The position numbers and the translations under genes are program-made. Positions 18,257 through 27,641 of a DNA stretch of 64,000 nucleotides are shown piece by piece. Source of the stretch: Paramoeba atlantica (lineage: Eukaryota > Discosea). Location of the stretch: NCBI GenBank assembly GCA_977017575.1, contig CDRNVI010000063.1, forward strand, positions 248,001 through 312,000, written 5' to 3'. Position 1 is the stretch's first letter, and every line of letters starts with the position of its first letter. The notes beneath the pieces were generated by a model, which saw only the letters and a program-made list of their open reading frames with translations, did not search any database and was not told where the DNA came from.

Positions 18257-19297
18257 TTAAAACTTCCGTCGCCTCTTTCTTCCCGTGTATTTCGTATCCG
18301 GCCGGGTAGGCTCCCCGTGGATGCGTCGCAACTCTTTTTTCATCCGGATCCACGCCCGAGTCCCTTTCAATGGACGCCCAGAGGAGGACGCACCTCGAAC
18401 ACTTTTCTGAACACGAACCGTCTTTTTCGACCCCTTCCCCACAGCTACCCTCTCCTCCCCGTCTTCTGCAGCCCTCTCAGAACCACTCCCCTCCTCCTCC
18501 TCCTCCTCCTCCTCCGTACTACACCCCAACACCTCCTCATCCACCACTCTCTTCCGTTTCCTCCCCCCTCCCTCCCCCCTTTCCCTCCCCCCCTCCCTCC
18601 TCACCCCCCCACCCCCTCCCTCCCCCCTCCCCGGCCGCGTCATCAGCACCAGGAACACCTTCCGTGCCCGTGTGCTGTGCGGGTGGTCCACCACCACCCC
18701 GCCCCCGAACCCCGCCCGGGTCGCGGCACGGGTCACCAAGTCCCGCTGCGCCGCGCTCTCCGGGTAGAACTGCACCACCGCCCTCGCCCCGGGCCGCAGC
18801 ACCGCGAGGAGCGTCGCGAAGAACCGGCGCAGCCTGCGGTGGGGGTTGTGCCCGGAGGCGTCCGCCCCGCACAGCCACTGCACCGCGGAGACGCTGATGG
18901 CGCCATCGAAGGTGGCGGGGCGGAAGGGGAGGCCGGCGCCCAGGTCGTGCCGGAGCAGGCCCCCGGGGTCGTGGTGGGGGGGGAGGGACTGGGCGGCGCG
19001 GAGCATGGGGTCGCTGAGGTCGAGCCCGAGCCAGTGGTGGCCGGAGTCCCGGAGGACGGCCCCGCTGAGGCCGGTGCCGCAGCCGAGGTCGAGGAGGAGG
19101 CGGGGGGGGGAGAAGGAGGAGGAGGAGGAGGAGGAGGAGGAGGAGGAGACGGGGGGGAGGGCAAGGAGTTCGGTGGCCCGGATGGCGAGATCGCGTTGGA
19201 CTTTGGTGAGATGGGAGGAGGTGTGGTATTTGTGGGCGTGGTCGGGGGTGTAGATGAATTCGGGAGGGGCGATGTGTTCGGGGCGGCGTCCGACCAT
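18257..19297 (-). CDS. BUD23: 18S rRNA (guanine-N7) methyltransferase BUD23/WBSCR22
   Basis: A 346-residue protein from the ATG at 19297 (start MVGRRPEHIAPPEFIY, as in BUD23 proteins). The open frame continues upstream to 19531, but that part is 5' leader. SAM motif I is 'LLDLGCGTGLSG' near residues 67-78, followed by 'ATFDGAISVSAVQWLC', both typical of BUD23. The C-terminal signature 'RAWIRMKKELRR...RPDTKYTGRKRRRKF' is conserved. Known role: N7 methylation of a 40S decoding-site guanosine and 40S export, together with TRM112. Odd features are an 11-serine run just before motif I, a glutamate run near residue 260, a glycine-rich segment, and very high GC compared with most neighbours. The leader is nearly pure pyrimidine. 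Confidence 0.93.
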   Translation of the reverse strand: MVGRRPEHIAPPEFIYTPDHAHKYHTSSHLTKVQRDLAIRATELLALPPVSSSSSSSSSSSFSPPRLLLDLGCGTGLSGAVLRDSGHHWLGLDLSDPMLRAAQSLPPHHDPGGLLRHDLGAGLPFRPATFDGAISVSAVQWLCGADASGHNPHRRLRRFFATLLAVLRPGARAVVQFYPESAAQRDLVTRAATRAGFGGGVVVDHPHSTRARKVFLVLMTRPGRGEGGGGGVRREGGRERGEGGGRKRKRVVDEEVLGCSTEEEEEEEEGSGSERAAEDGEERVAVGKGSKKTVRVQKSVRGASSSGRPLKGTRAWIRMKKELRRIHGEPTRPDTKYTGRKRRRKF

Positions 19298-19612
19298 GGA
19301 GGGGGGAAATAAAAGGAGAGAAGGAGGAGAAAGGTTTTCTTCGCTTTGTGTGGGTTTTTGGTTTTTGGTGGGTGAAGGAAAGGGGGATGAAAAGGAGGAT
19401 GGGAAAATAGATTTAGAGAGGAGATAGCAAAGGAAAAATTGCGTGCACTTGTACATAAATGTAGCAAAGCGGAACCGGGAAAATATACAATGTACAAAGT
19501 TTACAGAATTTAAGCTATACATACATAACATTTACGTGTATAAGCACAGCAAAAGAAAACACGTGTTACGAAATAAAGCAAGAACATAGAACAAATGTAC
19601 ACTTTGATGCGT
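19298..19612. other. Pyrimidine-rich BUD23 leader and intergenic spacer
   Basis: The first 40 bases next to the BUD23 start are almost pure pyrimidine on the minus strand, continuing into mixed T/C-rich sequence to about 19390. The remainder is AT-rich. No separate gene was seen. Confidence 0.5.
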
Positions 19613-20518
19613 TTATGAACACATCGACAGAAGCGAACGGTACAAAAAGAGGAGTACGTCGATGACAAGTGCAATAAGGAGAACTCCGAGACAACAGAAC
19701 AATGGGGTGTGCCGACGAACGAAATCTGCTCCAAGGGTGTCGCTTTCTGCATCATCCAATACTGCATTTTGTACCATTTCCTTCTCCACAGTTTCTCCAA
19801 GTGATTTATCGGACAAATTCGTGTTTTTCGATTCACGAAATGATGACATTTCGCTAGACAGAGGAATTGTATCAAACGACGTGGAGCCATTCGACCCAAG
19901 ATTTTCGCTACACGGTCCAACTTCCGAACGTTCGTACAAAGAATTTGGCGTGTGTGGCTTTCTCGAAGTTCGATTCGGGGACTGCTGCGACACAAGCCAT
20001 CGAACAAGTCGTGGTGCAGGATGTGGAGGTAATGTATTCTCTTTCCTTTTCCGAGGTGATTGCGCTGTTGAAAATGTTGAGTGCGAACGCGAGAGAGTGT
20101 CTGTATTGACGTTGTCATTTTCGGAGACTGATCTACTAGCTCGTGCTGATTCTGGTATTCCGTTGCTAAGAATTCCACTCAATCGCCGACGCTGTGGCTT
20201 TTTACGAATTCCGTTTCTAAACGAGCGACGAGAAGGATTTTTGTTCTTCCCCAAAACATCACCACTTGATGTTAAATGCAAGTTTTCAGAAGACTCGGAG
20301 CATGTGCTTGTATTCATTAGATTCTGACAGGATTGTGTACGTCGATGATTTATGTTCGGCCTTTCGTGATCAGACATTCGAAAAAAAAGAGACTCCGTAC
20401 AGTATACGGATCCATACGCTTGGGTGAAAGGTGATTTAGTGCCGTGGTACTCGGAAAGCGTGAAAAACGCTACAAGTACGAACGGCAGATAACTTTCACC
20501 GGGCATTTTTATTGACAT
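19613..20518 (-). CDS. Hypothetical Ser/Arg-rich protein with C-terminal membrane anchor
   Basis: A 301-residue protein that I do not recognise. Most of it is polar, rich in Ser, Arg and Asn with basic clusters (SRRSFRNGIRKKPQRRR near 95-110). Residues about 275-296 are a strong hydrophobic span (CCLGVLLIALVIDVLLFLY) followed by a short tail, so it is probably a tail-anchored membrane protein. The N-terminus also has a weaker hydrophobic stretch (residues 10-22). If translation instead starts at Met48, that stretch is lost and the protein is a simple tail-anchored type. The minus-strand leader has no AG close to the start, so the sequence does not decide between the two starts. Confidence 0.6.
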   Translation of the reverse strand: MSIKMPGESYLPFVLVAFFTLSEYHGTKSPFTQAYGSVYCTESLFFRMSDHERPNINHRRTQSCQNLMNTSTCSESSENLHLTSSGDVLGKNKNPSRRSFRNGIRKKPQRRRLSGILSNGIPESARASRSVSENDNVNTDTLSRSHSTFSTAQSPRKRKENTLPPHPAPRLVRWLVSQQSPNRTSRKPHTPNSLYERSEVGPCSENLGSNGSTSFDTIPLSSEMSSFRESKNTNLSDKSLGETVEKEMVQNAVLDDAESDTLGADFVRRHTPLFCCLGVLLIALVIDVLLFLYRSLLSMCS

Positions 20519-20667
20519 TGTGAAATCAGAGCCGCAGGACGTGTGATAGAAATGATGGCTGTATACATGCTAAGAATGGGTTGAGTACGGTAAAAAATAT
20601 CTAGAATGCAAAAAGAACTGTTCAGAGTAAAGGTTACTATTTTCACAAATTTTCTTTTAAAAAAATC

Positions 20668-20720
20668 GGGTAATGCGCACTTAATTTTGAAAGTGGGTGC
20701 AATGTAAGTGGTCTGTACCC
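20668..20720 (+). mobile_element. Miniature Merlin-like element (both termini, no interior)
   Basis: It starts gggtaatgc, as does the left end of the Merlin element at 30493. It ends with tttgaaagtgggtgcaatgtaagtggtctgtaccc, which differs by one base from the right end of that element (31763-31796). Nearly all of the interior is absent, leaving 53 bp. The flanking 8-mers aaaaaatc and gaaaattc agree at 6 of 8 positions, compatible with an aged target duplication. It could alternatively be a deletion derivative formed in place. Confidence 0.7.
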
Positions 20721-21516
20721 GAAAATTCGCTATAAAGTACTGAAATCTAGGTGTATGGTAATCACAAAAAAATTGTCCCCTTACTTTCTATAAGTCCATG
20801 GGGTTTAAGTTAATTTTGTCAACTGAGTACGTTTAGTTCAGTTCTTAATATGTCCAAGTTATTTACACTTGATGGTTCTCCGTAAGGGATGTAAATCCCT
20901 AAGTGGGACATGGAGAAAAAAGGGAAACTGTTTTTTATTGCGACAATAAAAATTATGCAAAATGAATATTATCCCCTGTTTGCAGATGTTTCTAAAGTGA
21001 GAGAAGACATGTGACGACAAAAAATAAACTCTTTTTAGAAACTTTATTGTCCGATATTTCATCTCTCACAACAGAGATATCTAGCCGAATTTTAAAAGCA
21101 ATCAACATGATAATTTTTAAAGACCTAGTAACATGGACATGCTTTCTACAATATAGCGGAGTGGCTCTTAGATATTCTGTGGAATAAGTTTCTTACCTAG
21201 AATCTTAGATTATTTTCAGTTTTATAAAAGTTGTCCTAAAGAACATGTCCCCGAAGAAGGAGAAGACTACGAGCAGGTATGGTACACAACCATCCCCCTC
21301 AACCCTCGTCTAACCTCTCTCGAGTTCAATGAAGTTCTCCCCTCCGATCACCCTCTAACTCTCCTCGCACAAGGACGGAAAATCTGCCCACCAGCACCCT
21401 TCATCAATCTCTCCACCTAACCACGGTAAACCCCATCTTTAACTCCCTTCACACTCCTGGCTTCCCAACGCACCCGACCAGCCCCGTTCGTCTCTTACCC
21501 CATGTCAACGTTTTAG

Positions 21517-21984
21517 TTGTCCTGCAGAATTCGTGTTCGCAGTCGGGCAAGACAACTTAATGTTCAACATTGCATTCGAAACTATCGATATGTATGGCTT
21601 GGTGATGAAACGAAAATGTATGTTGATCGTGATCCGGAACGTACTTCCCTTGCACCTGCTGGAATACCGAATGTGAAAATTGTTGGAACAAATGAAAAAG
21701 AAACGGTTATTGTGTTTCTTGCAGGTCTCTATGATGTGAGAGACTCCAAAGTTCGTTCTCTTCCCCCAACTATTCTTTTCGAGTCTAGGCAAAAGACAAG
21801 AGATCTTCCAGTATTCTAAAGGAAGCCAAAAAATGTCGCGACTTTGCCAAAACAACACGTACACAACTCTACGCAGGTCGTAGAAGCTGTTATTACTTCA
21901 TTAGCAGTTACATGTATGTTACTGAGTGCCGATTCCGATGAGGGCGCATCGCAATGGGAGTCCTCTGATAATTCTTTCGGATGA
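21517..21984 (+). pseudogene. Truncated pogo/Tigger-like DDE transposase remnant
   Basis: The frame is open from just after a TAG at 21514, broken once by TAA at 21817-21819, and then continues in the same frame to TGA at 21982. The first part contains 'RYVWLGDETKMY' and 'VGTNEKETVIVFLAG', followed by LPPTILFESR. This matches the region around the first catalytic Asp of DDE-superfamily (pogo/Tigger-like) transposases, where the consensus is D-E-T followed by a G-x-x-x-V strand and a P-x-x-I-F strand. The part with the second Asp and the third acidic residue is missing, and what follows is an acidic tail (LLSADSDEGAS). It is therefore truncated or internally deleted and non-functional. The superfamily call is moderate. 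Confidence 0.5.
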
Positions 21985-22848
21985 CTCGACTCAGGAAAAG
22001 GAGTTGTGCGATCGAGGTACAGATTGAAATCCTACGAACGGAAAGGTTCTTTGCTCCCTGGTAGCGTGGTAGACGATCTATGTTTGACGGCGAACCGGAA
22101 GTTCAAAGATTTATATCCAGTCGAAGAGGTTGTGTTCTGGGGTATACATCACACGCAAAATATGTGTGCGCACAAGAAATAATCCCCCAAAAGTTTTTCA
22201 TGCTACCCAAGTGCACCTAGTATTGTATCACAATTTTCTTTGTTTTGTAACATTATATTCTTCTACTTTTCTATCAAGAGTTGTATTCTGAATATTTATG
22301 ATCGTTTTTTGATCATGCCACATCAGCACGTCATGCTAACGTGATTTTTTTCTGAAACAGACTTATTTCTCACTTAGAAATACGTTCAAAGCATTCTTAC
22401 TTGATCTCTTTTGCCAAATGCCCTCAGTAGATACAAGGCGAAAATACTCGTGCGGGCTACACCTAATAAATAACTTAACTATGCTGCTATTTATTTGGTC
22501 TCCGAAAAGAGTATTAAGATCAACACTGCGAAAATTGGTCTCCACAACTTTACTCTAGACTAGACTGGTTATAGAAAATTACAAAAATTACCACTCCTAA
22601 TGAGAGTGTGCACTGGGGAAGTATGGTCGAGACCTCCTAGTGGTCTTCCCTGGCACTGCTATCTTACCGATAGTACAGATTCAGAAATGTATTCTAACAA
22701 GAAGCCCTACCTAGCTTCTTCCCCTGAGCTTGAATATTATGAGTTGCAGACGGATCAGGAATTTCAACAACTCTGTTTTGCAAACAACAGTACATGCTAA
22801 TGTTATGGTGTGACTAATTGTACTATTGATAGCTAAAAGTCTAGGCTG

Positions 22849-25740
22849 TTAACTTTCGTTGCTTAATTGTTTTGACAAGTCGGAAAGGGTTCGCGTAGCC
22901 TCTTCTTGTAAATCATTTACTTTCACTAGAATGCGGAAGAGTGTACATTCATGTGTATTTCGTCCTGAAGCATCTCTTCCTCTTTGCCAACATGCACCCA
23001 CCAAGGTCCGTATGAGAGCGGAGATGTACCTTCTCTTCCTTGAGGATGCCTCCGTGCTACGGAATAACAGAACAGTTGTACTGTTCAACCGGGCTCGGCG
23101 ATTTGCTCGTTTGTGTTCGACAGCTCCTTCAGCCGAATCATCTACAGGGGAGGGCACCGTCTTCGTGGGGAAGGTAATTGGTATCGCTTGATCAAGCAGA
23201 GACTGAAGCTGTTCTGCTCGAATGCTAGGGTGTCGCAAAATTTCTGTGTAGTGCAAAAGAAAAAATCCACAATCCGCAGACCAAAGAGGCTGTTGAGGAA
23301 GGGCAAGCTCACTAACTGGCACAACTTCTGTACACCGTAGACTGCGATACATCGCAATTAGCTCCGTGGGGGAAAGTACAGAGGAATCTTTTAGTGCAAT
23401 GCAAAGTTCCACATGCCACCTTGTGACCATAAACCAAAATAGATGAATGAGTATTCTCTGATAAATTTCCTCGTCGCCATGTCGTATCAAGCTGTTCGCA
23501 AAGATGACCTTAGTTTGCAAATAGTTACCCATTTGAAGAGTATCGGTGTTGATGCCAAAAGCAGTCGTACTCTCATTCAGTACAGGATTCTCCGGCTCGA
23601 ACTCAATCTGAGGAATTCGGGTTGAGATTGGTGAATCAGATGGTGATGAATCAGAACATTTTGTTCTCTCTGCTTCGTCAGTACGAAGAGTTGCGTCCGT
23701 TGTAGAAGCCATCACTCGTTCAGTTGCTCTGGATTGTCTTGGAGAACTATCATCAACATCAATGTGCCCATCGTTCTTTTCATTGACACGGGCGTCATTA
23801 CTTTTTGGTAAGCCCATATTTGTATAAAGTTTAGTAGAGGAGATTTTAGGTTTTTGACAAGAAGGCACAAAAATATCTTCGTCAACACTGTTAAAATCCG
23901 ACACTTTGGGAACAGTACGCTCCGCTTTGGTTTTCTCCATGCTTGTCAGGCGAATATCATATATGCGCTGCATAGCCGCATTTCGATCTGTTTTACTTAA
24001 TGGTGATCCTCCCTTCGCTTGAATGCGCTGAGAGGCATGAGCTGGAGTGACGCGTGAAAGCGCCGCGGCAGGATTTTGTATCAAGACCAAAAACCAGTGC
24101 TCCTCGTGACAAACTGGCACAAACCATAGATCATCTAGGAAGATACAAGACTCCAGTTCACATCGCAATATTGGCGCACGATCTAGGCTAAACCGAACAC
24201 TTCTCCCCCAACGACCACCCGGGTCCTCCGCACATGGGAGCTGAGCGGCGCCTCTCAAGGCATTATAAAACTGTGCGTGAAAGGTACGTACCCTGGGATT
24301 GGGCATTACCTGCGACAGGAAACGGAGATAAAAATCAAGCAAGGTGTCATTCGCGTACGCACTGCTATGTCGCAAGATATCAAGTTCCTTACCCGTAATT
24401 CGAATCGGACCATACCGAAAAAGGACATGATCAACATTGTACATGGCAGCGACGTCTCGTGCACTCAGTGTTGAATCACTTGCAAAGGAAAAGGAAGGAC
24501 ACCCTCGAAGGAGTTGCTCGGCGCACGTCGGCTGCTTGCTTTGTTCAGGAACGGCCACGTTCTCCTTCTCCGGCTTTTTTTTAGAAGATTCAGCATTCGG
24601 CTTGCTTTTCTTTTTGTCCGCATTCTCGCTTTTCTTTTTGCTCGTACTCTCGCTTTTCTTTTTGTTCGTATTCGCGTTTTTCATTTTGTTTGAATTCTCG
24701 CTTTTCTTTTTGTTTGAATTTTCGCACTTCTTTTTCTGATTTGACTTTTTGGATTTTTTCGGTGGGGTGCTCTCACAGGAAGAAGTCTCATAATGTGACT
24801 CGGATTCGGAACTTGAAGAATCCTCCTCCGATGGGGTGTCGGTCGTCTCGTCATCTGATGTTTCCGATTTGGGCTTTCTCTGTTGACTACGTTTCGAAAC
24901 TGAAATCGTGGGTTCTTTTTTGTCACGGATCTGCGTTCCTTTCACGTTCTTCTGAGATTTTGATTTTGATTTTTCTTCGCTAGGCTTCTTTGGGACGTTT
25001 CTCTTTCTGTTCGCGACAGCTTCTGTGGTTTTTCCTTTCTTCACTTTTGCTGTGCTTTTCTTTTCTTTCCTATTCACTGTCTGCTTCGGTGAAACTATTT
25101 CATTGGACGAGTTCGAATCTTCCTGATCAACGTCTTGGCTTGTATCCCTTGAGCTACACGCTACTTCTGCTATCTGGGGAATCTCAGGCGTTGTATTCTT
25201 TTTTGTATCTTCGTCACATAAATCAACCCTTTTCTGAAAACACCACAAAGCAGTGTCTGTAGCTGACTGTCTGTAAGTTGACCGGTCGAGAAAGGTTCGA
25301 AAGGAGGCGTCGGGAATTTGAGTACAGTTTTTCTCATTGGTCTCGTTCGCTAATTGTCCGTTGGAAGAATTCCTGGATCGAAAGGAAAATTCAAGGGGCC
25401 TTACATTGGCAAGCGGTTTTGGTGCTTTTTTGGGTGCGTATTTCTTGAAATTCGGTTTCGCTTGATTTTGCTTTGCGTAATCAGAAATTTGTGAGCCGCC
25501 CATTCTCAACATTGGAAAAATTCCTTTCTTCTTGGGTTCAATCCCCACATTATCACTCAATGATTGCGCACCTGATTCAAAACTCAGTACTTCTTTAAGC
25601 GTTTCACTAGATGGGCGTGGTACAGTATTTTCATGAGAATCGTTCTCTCGTTGTTCGCTCGCATATGGTTTGTGTGGTGACATTGCCCAGAACCCTTCCA
25701 TACTTTTCTCAAGAGTGGTAGACGACTTCCTCTCCATCAT
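22849..25740 (-). CDS. ULP/SENP-type SUMO protease (peptidase C48), ULP2-like
   Basis: A 963-residue protein. Residues 1-420 are disordered and charged, including a run of eight-residue Lys/Ser/Asn repeats (KKSENSNK type, about residues 335-385). The C48 domain begins near residue 440 with 'NDTLLDFYLRFL' and continues with 'FVPVCHEEHWFLVLIQNP', carrying the catalytic His at about residue 548. A polar insert of about 200 residues follows. Then comes an 'ALKDSS' segment, with a possible catalytic Asp, and the Cys box 'WSADCGFFLLHYTEIL' near residue 825 with the oxyanion Gln shortly before. The split catalytic domain resembles the ULP2/SENP6-7 group, which trims poly-SUMO chains in the nucleus. 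It starts with two ATGs, and the leader ends TATCCTCAG one base before them. Confidence 0.85.
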   Translation of the reverse strand: MMERKSSTTLEKSMEGFWAMSPHKPYASEQRENDSHENTVPRPSSETLKEVLSFESGAQSLSDNVGIEPKKKGIFPMLRMGGSQISDYAKQNQAKPNFKKYAPKKAPKPLANVRPLEFSFRSRNSSNGQLANETNEKNCTQIPDASFRTFLDRSTYRQSATDTALWCFQKRVDLCDEDTKKNTTPEIPQIAEVACSSRDTSQDVDQEDSNSSNEIVSPKQTVNRKEKKSTAKVKKGKTTEAVANRKRNVPKKPSEEKSKSKSQKNVKGTQIRDKKEPTISVSKRSQQRKPKSETSDDETTDTPSEEDSSSSESESHYETSSCESTPPKKSKKSNQKKKCENSNKKKSENSNKMKNANTNKKKSESTSKKKSENADKKKSKPNAESSKKKPEKENVAVPEQSKQPTCAEQLLRGCPSFSFASDSTLSARDVAAMYNVDHVLFRYGPIRITGKELDILRHSSAYANDTLLDFYLRFLSQVMPNPRVRTFHAQFYNALRGAAQLPCAEDPGGRWGRSVRFSLDRAPILRCELESCIFLDDLWFVPVCHEEHWFLVLIQNPAAALSRVTPAHASQRIQAKGGSPLSKTDRNAAMQRIYDIRLTSMEKTKAERTVPKVSDFNSVDEDIFVPSCQKPKISSTKLYTNMGLPKSNDARVNEKNDGHIDVDDSSPRQSRATERVMASTTDATLRTDEAERTKCSDSSPSDSPISTRIPQIEFEPENPVLNESTTAFGINTDTLQMGNYLQTKVIFANSLIRHGDEEIYQRILIHLFWFMVTRWHVELCIALKDSSVLSPTELIAMYRSLRCTEVVPVSELALPQQPLWSADCGFFLLHYTEILRHPSIRAEQLQSLLDQAIPITFPTKTVPSPVDDSAEGAVEHKRANRRARLNSTTVLLFRSTEASSRKRRYISALIRTLVGACWQRGRDASGRNTHECTLFRILVKVNDLQEEATRTLSDLSKQLSNES
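24600..24745 (-). repeat. 24-bp coding minisatellite in the SUMO protease gene
   Basis: Five to six imperfect 24-bp units encode the Lys/Ser/Asn octapeptide repeats in the disordered N-terminal region. The unit on the plus strand is close to cttttctttttgtttgaattctcg. The period is a multiple of three, so length change would keep the frame. Confidence 0.75.
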
Positions 25741-26040
25741 GCTGAGGATACTGACTCATAAGATAGTATTTAATTAGGATAAGTTAATCCCTTCTTGAAT
25801 CATAAATACAGAACAAATTTACATTCTAGCATTGCAAATCGCTTACAAAAATTAAAATATAATTCACCCTCTCTAGTTGAGTGCAAAGTTATGCCTCACT
25901 ACATATTTTTAGACTTCAAATCCTTACTCTGTACGGAATTTGTATCGTGACAGAAATCTTACCTTTACTTTTCGTTTCTTTGCTTTACATGGTTTCACTG
26001 TTCTTCTCTCTCTCTCACTCTTGCGGAGGGGTCAGGGAGT
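25741..26040. other. Intergenic gap between SUMO protease and RPS21 genes
   Basis: 300 bases, mostly AT-rich, with a CT-rich stretch near 26000-26022 on the plus strand. It includes the protease leader. No gene was seen. Confidence 0.5.
25742..25750 (-). promoter_or_regulatory. Candidate CAG acceptor directly before the SUMO protease start
   Basis: The minus strand reads TATCCTCAG followed by C and then ATGATG. If this is the real acceptor, the mRNA body has almost no 5' UTR of its own, so the leader would come from an added sequence. It is inferred from form only. Confidence 0.35.
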
Positions 26041-26310
26041 CTAATTCGCTTTCGACTCACGTAGTAGACCATCCTTGAGGGCGAGTCGGTTTAAGGCCTG
26101 ATCCCCTTCTCCCCTCTTGCGTAACGAACCGGAAAGGACATAGGTTTTGTAGTTGCCGGTGTAGACCCCATTTGAATCGGTCATACCCACATTGATTTGT
26201 ACGGCGGCGTGATCCTGTGAGTGAATGATGCGTCCGGTGCTGGAGCATTTCCGCGGGATGTATAAATCCACATTACGTCCTTCGTCGTTAATGCAACCAA
26301 CTTGTGTCAT
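26041..26310 (-). CDS. RPS21: 40S ribosomal protein S21 (eS21)
   Basis: An 89-residue protein from the ATG at 26310; four upstream codons are open only from a TTG. It matches eS21, with 'VDLYIPRKCSSTGRII' near residues 14-29, 'DHAAVQINVG' near 33-42, and the 'G-x-x-K-T-Y-x-x-x-G-x-x-R' segment (GNYKTYVLSGSLRKRG). It is a small-subunit protein near uS2 and eS17. The leader on the minus strand has CTTCTATTTCTTCAAAG ending about 15 nt before the ATG. There is no intron. Confidence 0.93.
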   Translation of the reverse strand: MTQVGCINDEGRNVDLYIPRKCSSTGRIIHSQDHAAVQINVGMTDSNGVYTGNYKTYVLSGSLRKRGEGDQALNRLALKDGLLRESKAN

Positions 26311-26561
26311 TATGAAATTCAATACTTTGAAGAAATAGAAGTTGGCGTAGGATCAAGGAAACAAACAGAATAACACATGGAAAATATTTCTCGCAAAAGC
26401 AACAATGAACAAATGATTTGATGACAGCCAACGATATCTTCCTTGAACCACATAATAAAATGATACATGCCCGCACTTCAATTTTTAATATGGACTTCAT
26501 TACTGTACCCAACAAAAAACACACTCACTCCACCTTTTACCCCACCCCCATATTACCTCTT

Positions 26562-27395
26562 TCACGAATGTAAATCAATAATCGCCTCCTGTAACCCCCC
26601 CTCCAACAACCCCTCCCCCGTACCCTTCTTCACCCCCTCCCCCGCCTTCTCATCCTCCCGGTGCGTCGCGCCCTGCCCCACCCCAAGCCCCCCCTTCCGC
26701 ACCCTCTCCCCCCTTTTCCTCTCCAGCTTCAACACCCGCTCCAGCACACTCATCTCACTCGCGGTGGTATCCAACCCCACGAACGCGGTCCAGTCATTAC
26801 TGATCACCCCACACCCCACCTGCGGGTTCCCCCGGTTCACCGTCCCCGCCACCACCGGCAGCTGCAGCAGCGTACTCAGCTCCTCCATATCCGCTTTTGT
26901 CGTCTTCGGGGCCACCATGCACCCGTGGTTACTGAGCAGCGCGTAGCTCCCCACCAGGGCGTTCTCCCCGACACTGGTGCGGAAGGTCTCGACCTTGAGC
27001 ACGTCCCGCACCAGGTGCTCCGTCTCGGCATCGAGATCGGTGTGGAGCAGCGCGACGTGGTCGTTGCAGGCGATGCAGTTCCCCAGGGCGCTGTAGCGCT
27101 CCTCGATGCGCTGGATGGCGACCGCGGCGGGGAGCGCGTTTCGTAGGTGCTGGAGCTCCTGGTCGGTGGTGATGGAGGGGAGGAGGAGACCGTGGCGGTT
27201 GCCCGCGGTGAGACGCCCAATGACGCGGGTTCCCCCGATGGAGGTGTAGACCACGGGGATGTGACGGGCGAGCTCGGTCTCGAAGACGCTGTAGAAGTTT
27301 TGGGCGGAGCCCATGGCGACGAGACAGTAGGCGTTGGTGAGACGGGAGAAGACCCCGATGTCGTTGGAGGACTCGAAACGGGTGCGGAGGGCCAT
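26562..27395 (-). CDS. EIF6: Eukaryotic translation initiation factor 6 (eIF6)
   Basis: A 277-residue protein matching eIF6 from its start ([21 protein letters not shown]) through the five-fold repeat of the pentein fold. Visible landmarks are '[17 protein letters not shown]' near 54-70, '[15 protein letters not shown]' near 102-116, and '[15 protein letters not shown]' near 149-163. eIF6 binds uL14 on the 60S subunit, preventing premature joining and acting in late 60S maturation. The C-terminal 50 residues are Lys/Gly/Arg rich, as in many eIF6 tails. The gene is very GC-rich, and its leader is almost pure pyrimidine up to the ATG, like the BUD23 gene. Confidence 0.96.
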   Translation of the reverse strand: MALRTRFESSNDIGVFSRLTNAYCLVAMGSAQNFYSVFETELARHIPVVYTSIGGTRVIGRLTAGNRHGLLLPSITTDQELQHLRNALPAAVAIQRIEERYSALGNCIACNDHVALLHTDLDAETEHLVRDVLKVETFRTSVGENALVGSYALLSNHGCMVAPKTTKADMEELSTLLQLPVVAGTVNRGNPQVGCGVISNDWTAFVGLDTTASEMSVLERVLKLERKRGERVRKGGLGVGQGATHREDEKAGEGVKKGTGEGLLEGGLQEAIIDLHS

Positions 27396-27641
27396 GGGGG
27401 AGGGAGCGAGGGGAGGGGAGTAGAGAGATTGAGATTGAGATAAGGAAAATAGGATAAGCGGTATTGATCTTTTGTTGCTTCTTTGAAATGAATAAAATGG
27501 TGTGAAATAGTTTCAGACAAACAAGCAGTGGAAACAAGTGGTGGTTATGCAGAAGTGGTAAACGAAAATTCGCCTAGGGAAGGGCAGAGCACGAAGAGTG
27601 AGACGATTTATCCTAGATAGCAGTTTGGAACAGAAGCCATG

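Larger units (their letters stand above)
20519..22848. other. Gene-poor gap of 2.3 kb with decayed transposon sequence
   Basis: This interrupts the minus-strand gene cluster. It holds a 53-bp Merlin-like miniature element (20668-20720), an unidentified open fragment on the plus strand ending at 21420, a broken pogo/Tigger-like transposase (21517-21984), and a 66-codon ATG-started plus-strand ORF (22600-22800, rich in W, Y and C) that I cannot assign. The rest is AT-rich, with nothing recognisable. Confidence 0.6.

Noticed and set aside
18317-19312. 331-residue plus-strand ORF opposite BUD23
   Set aside because: Low-complexity Pro/Gly/Glu sequence produced by the GC-rich antisense of BUD23. 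The BUD23 frame has conserved methyltransferase motifs.
19298-19531. 78-residue N-terminal extension of BUD23
   Set aside because: BUD23 homology begins at MVGRRPEH (ATG at 19297). The upstream codons are pyrimidine-rich leader.
26661-27146. Plus-strand and alternative minus-strand ORFs over eIF6
   Set aside because: Off-frame shadows of a GC-rich gene. Only the minus-strand frame 26562-27395 has eIF6 homology.
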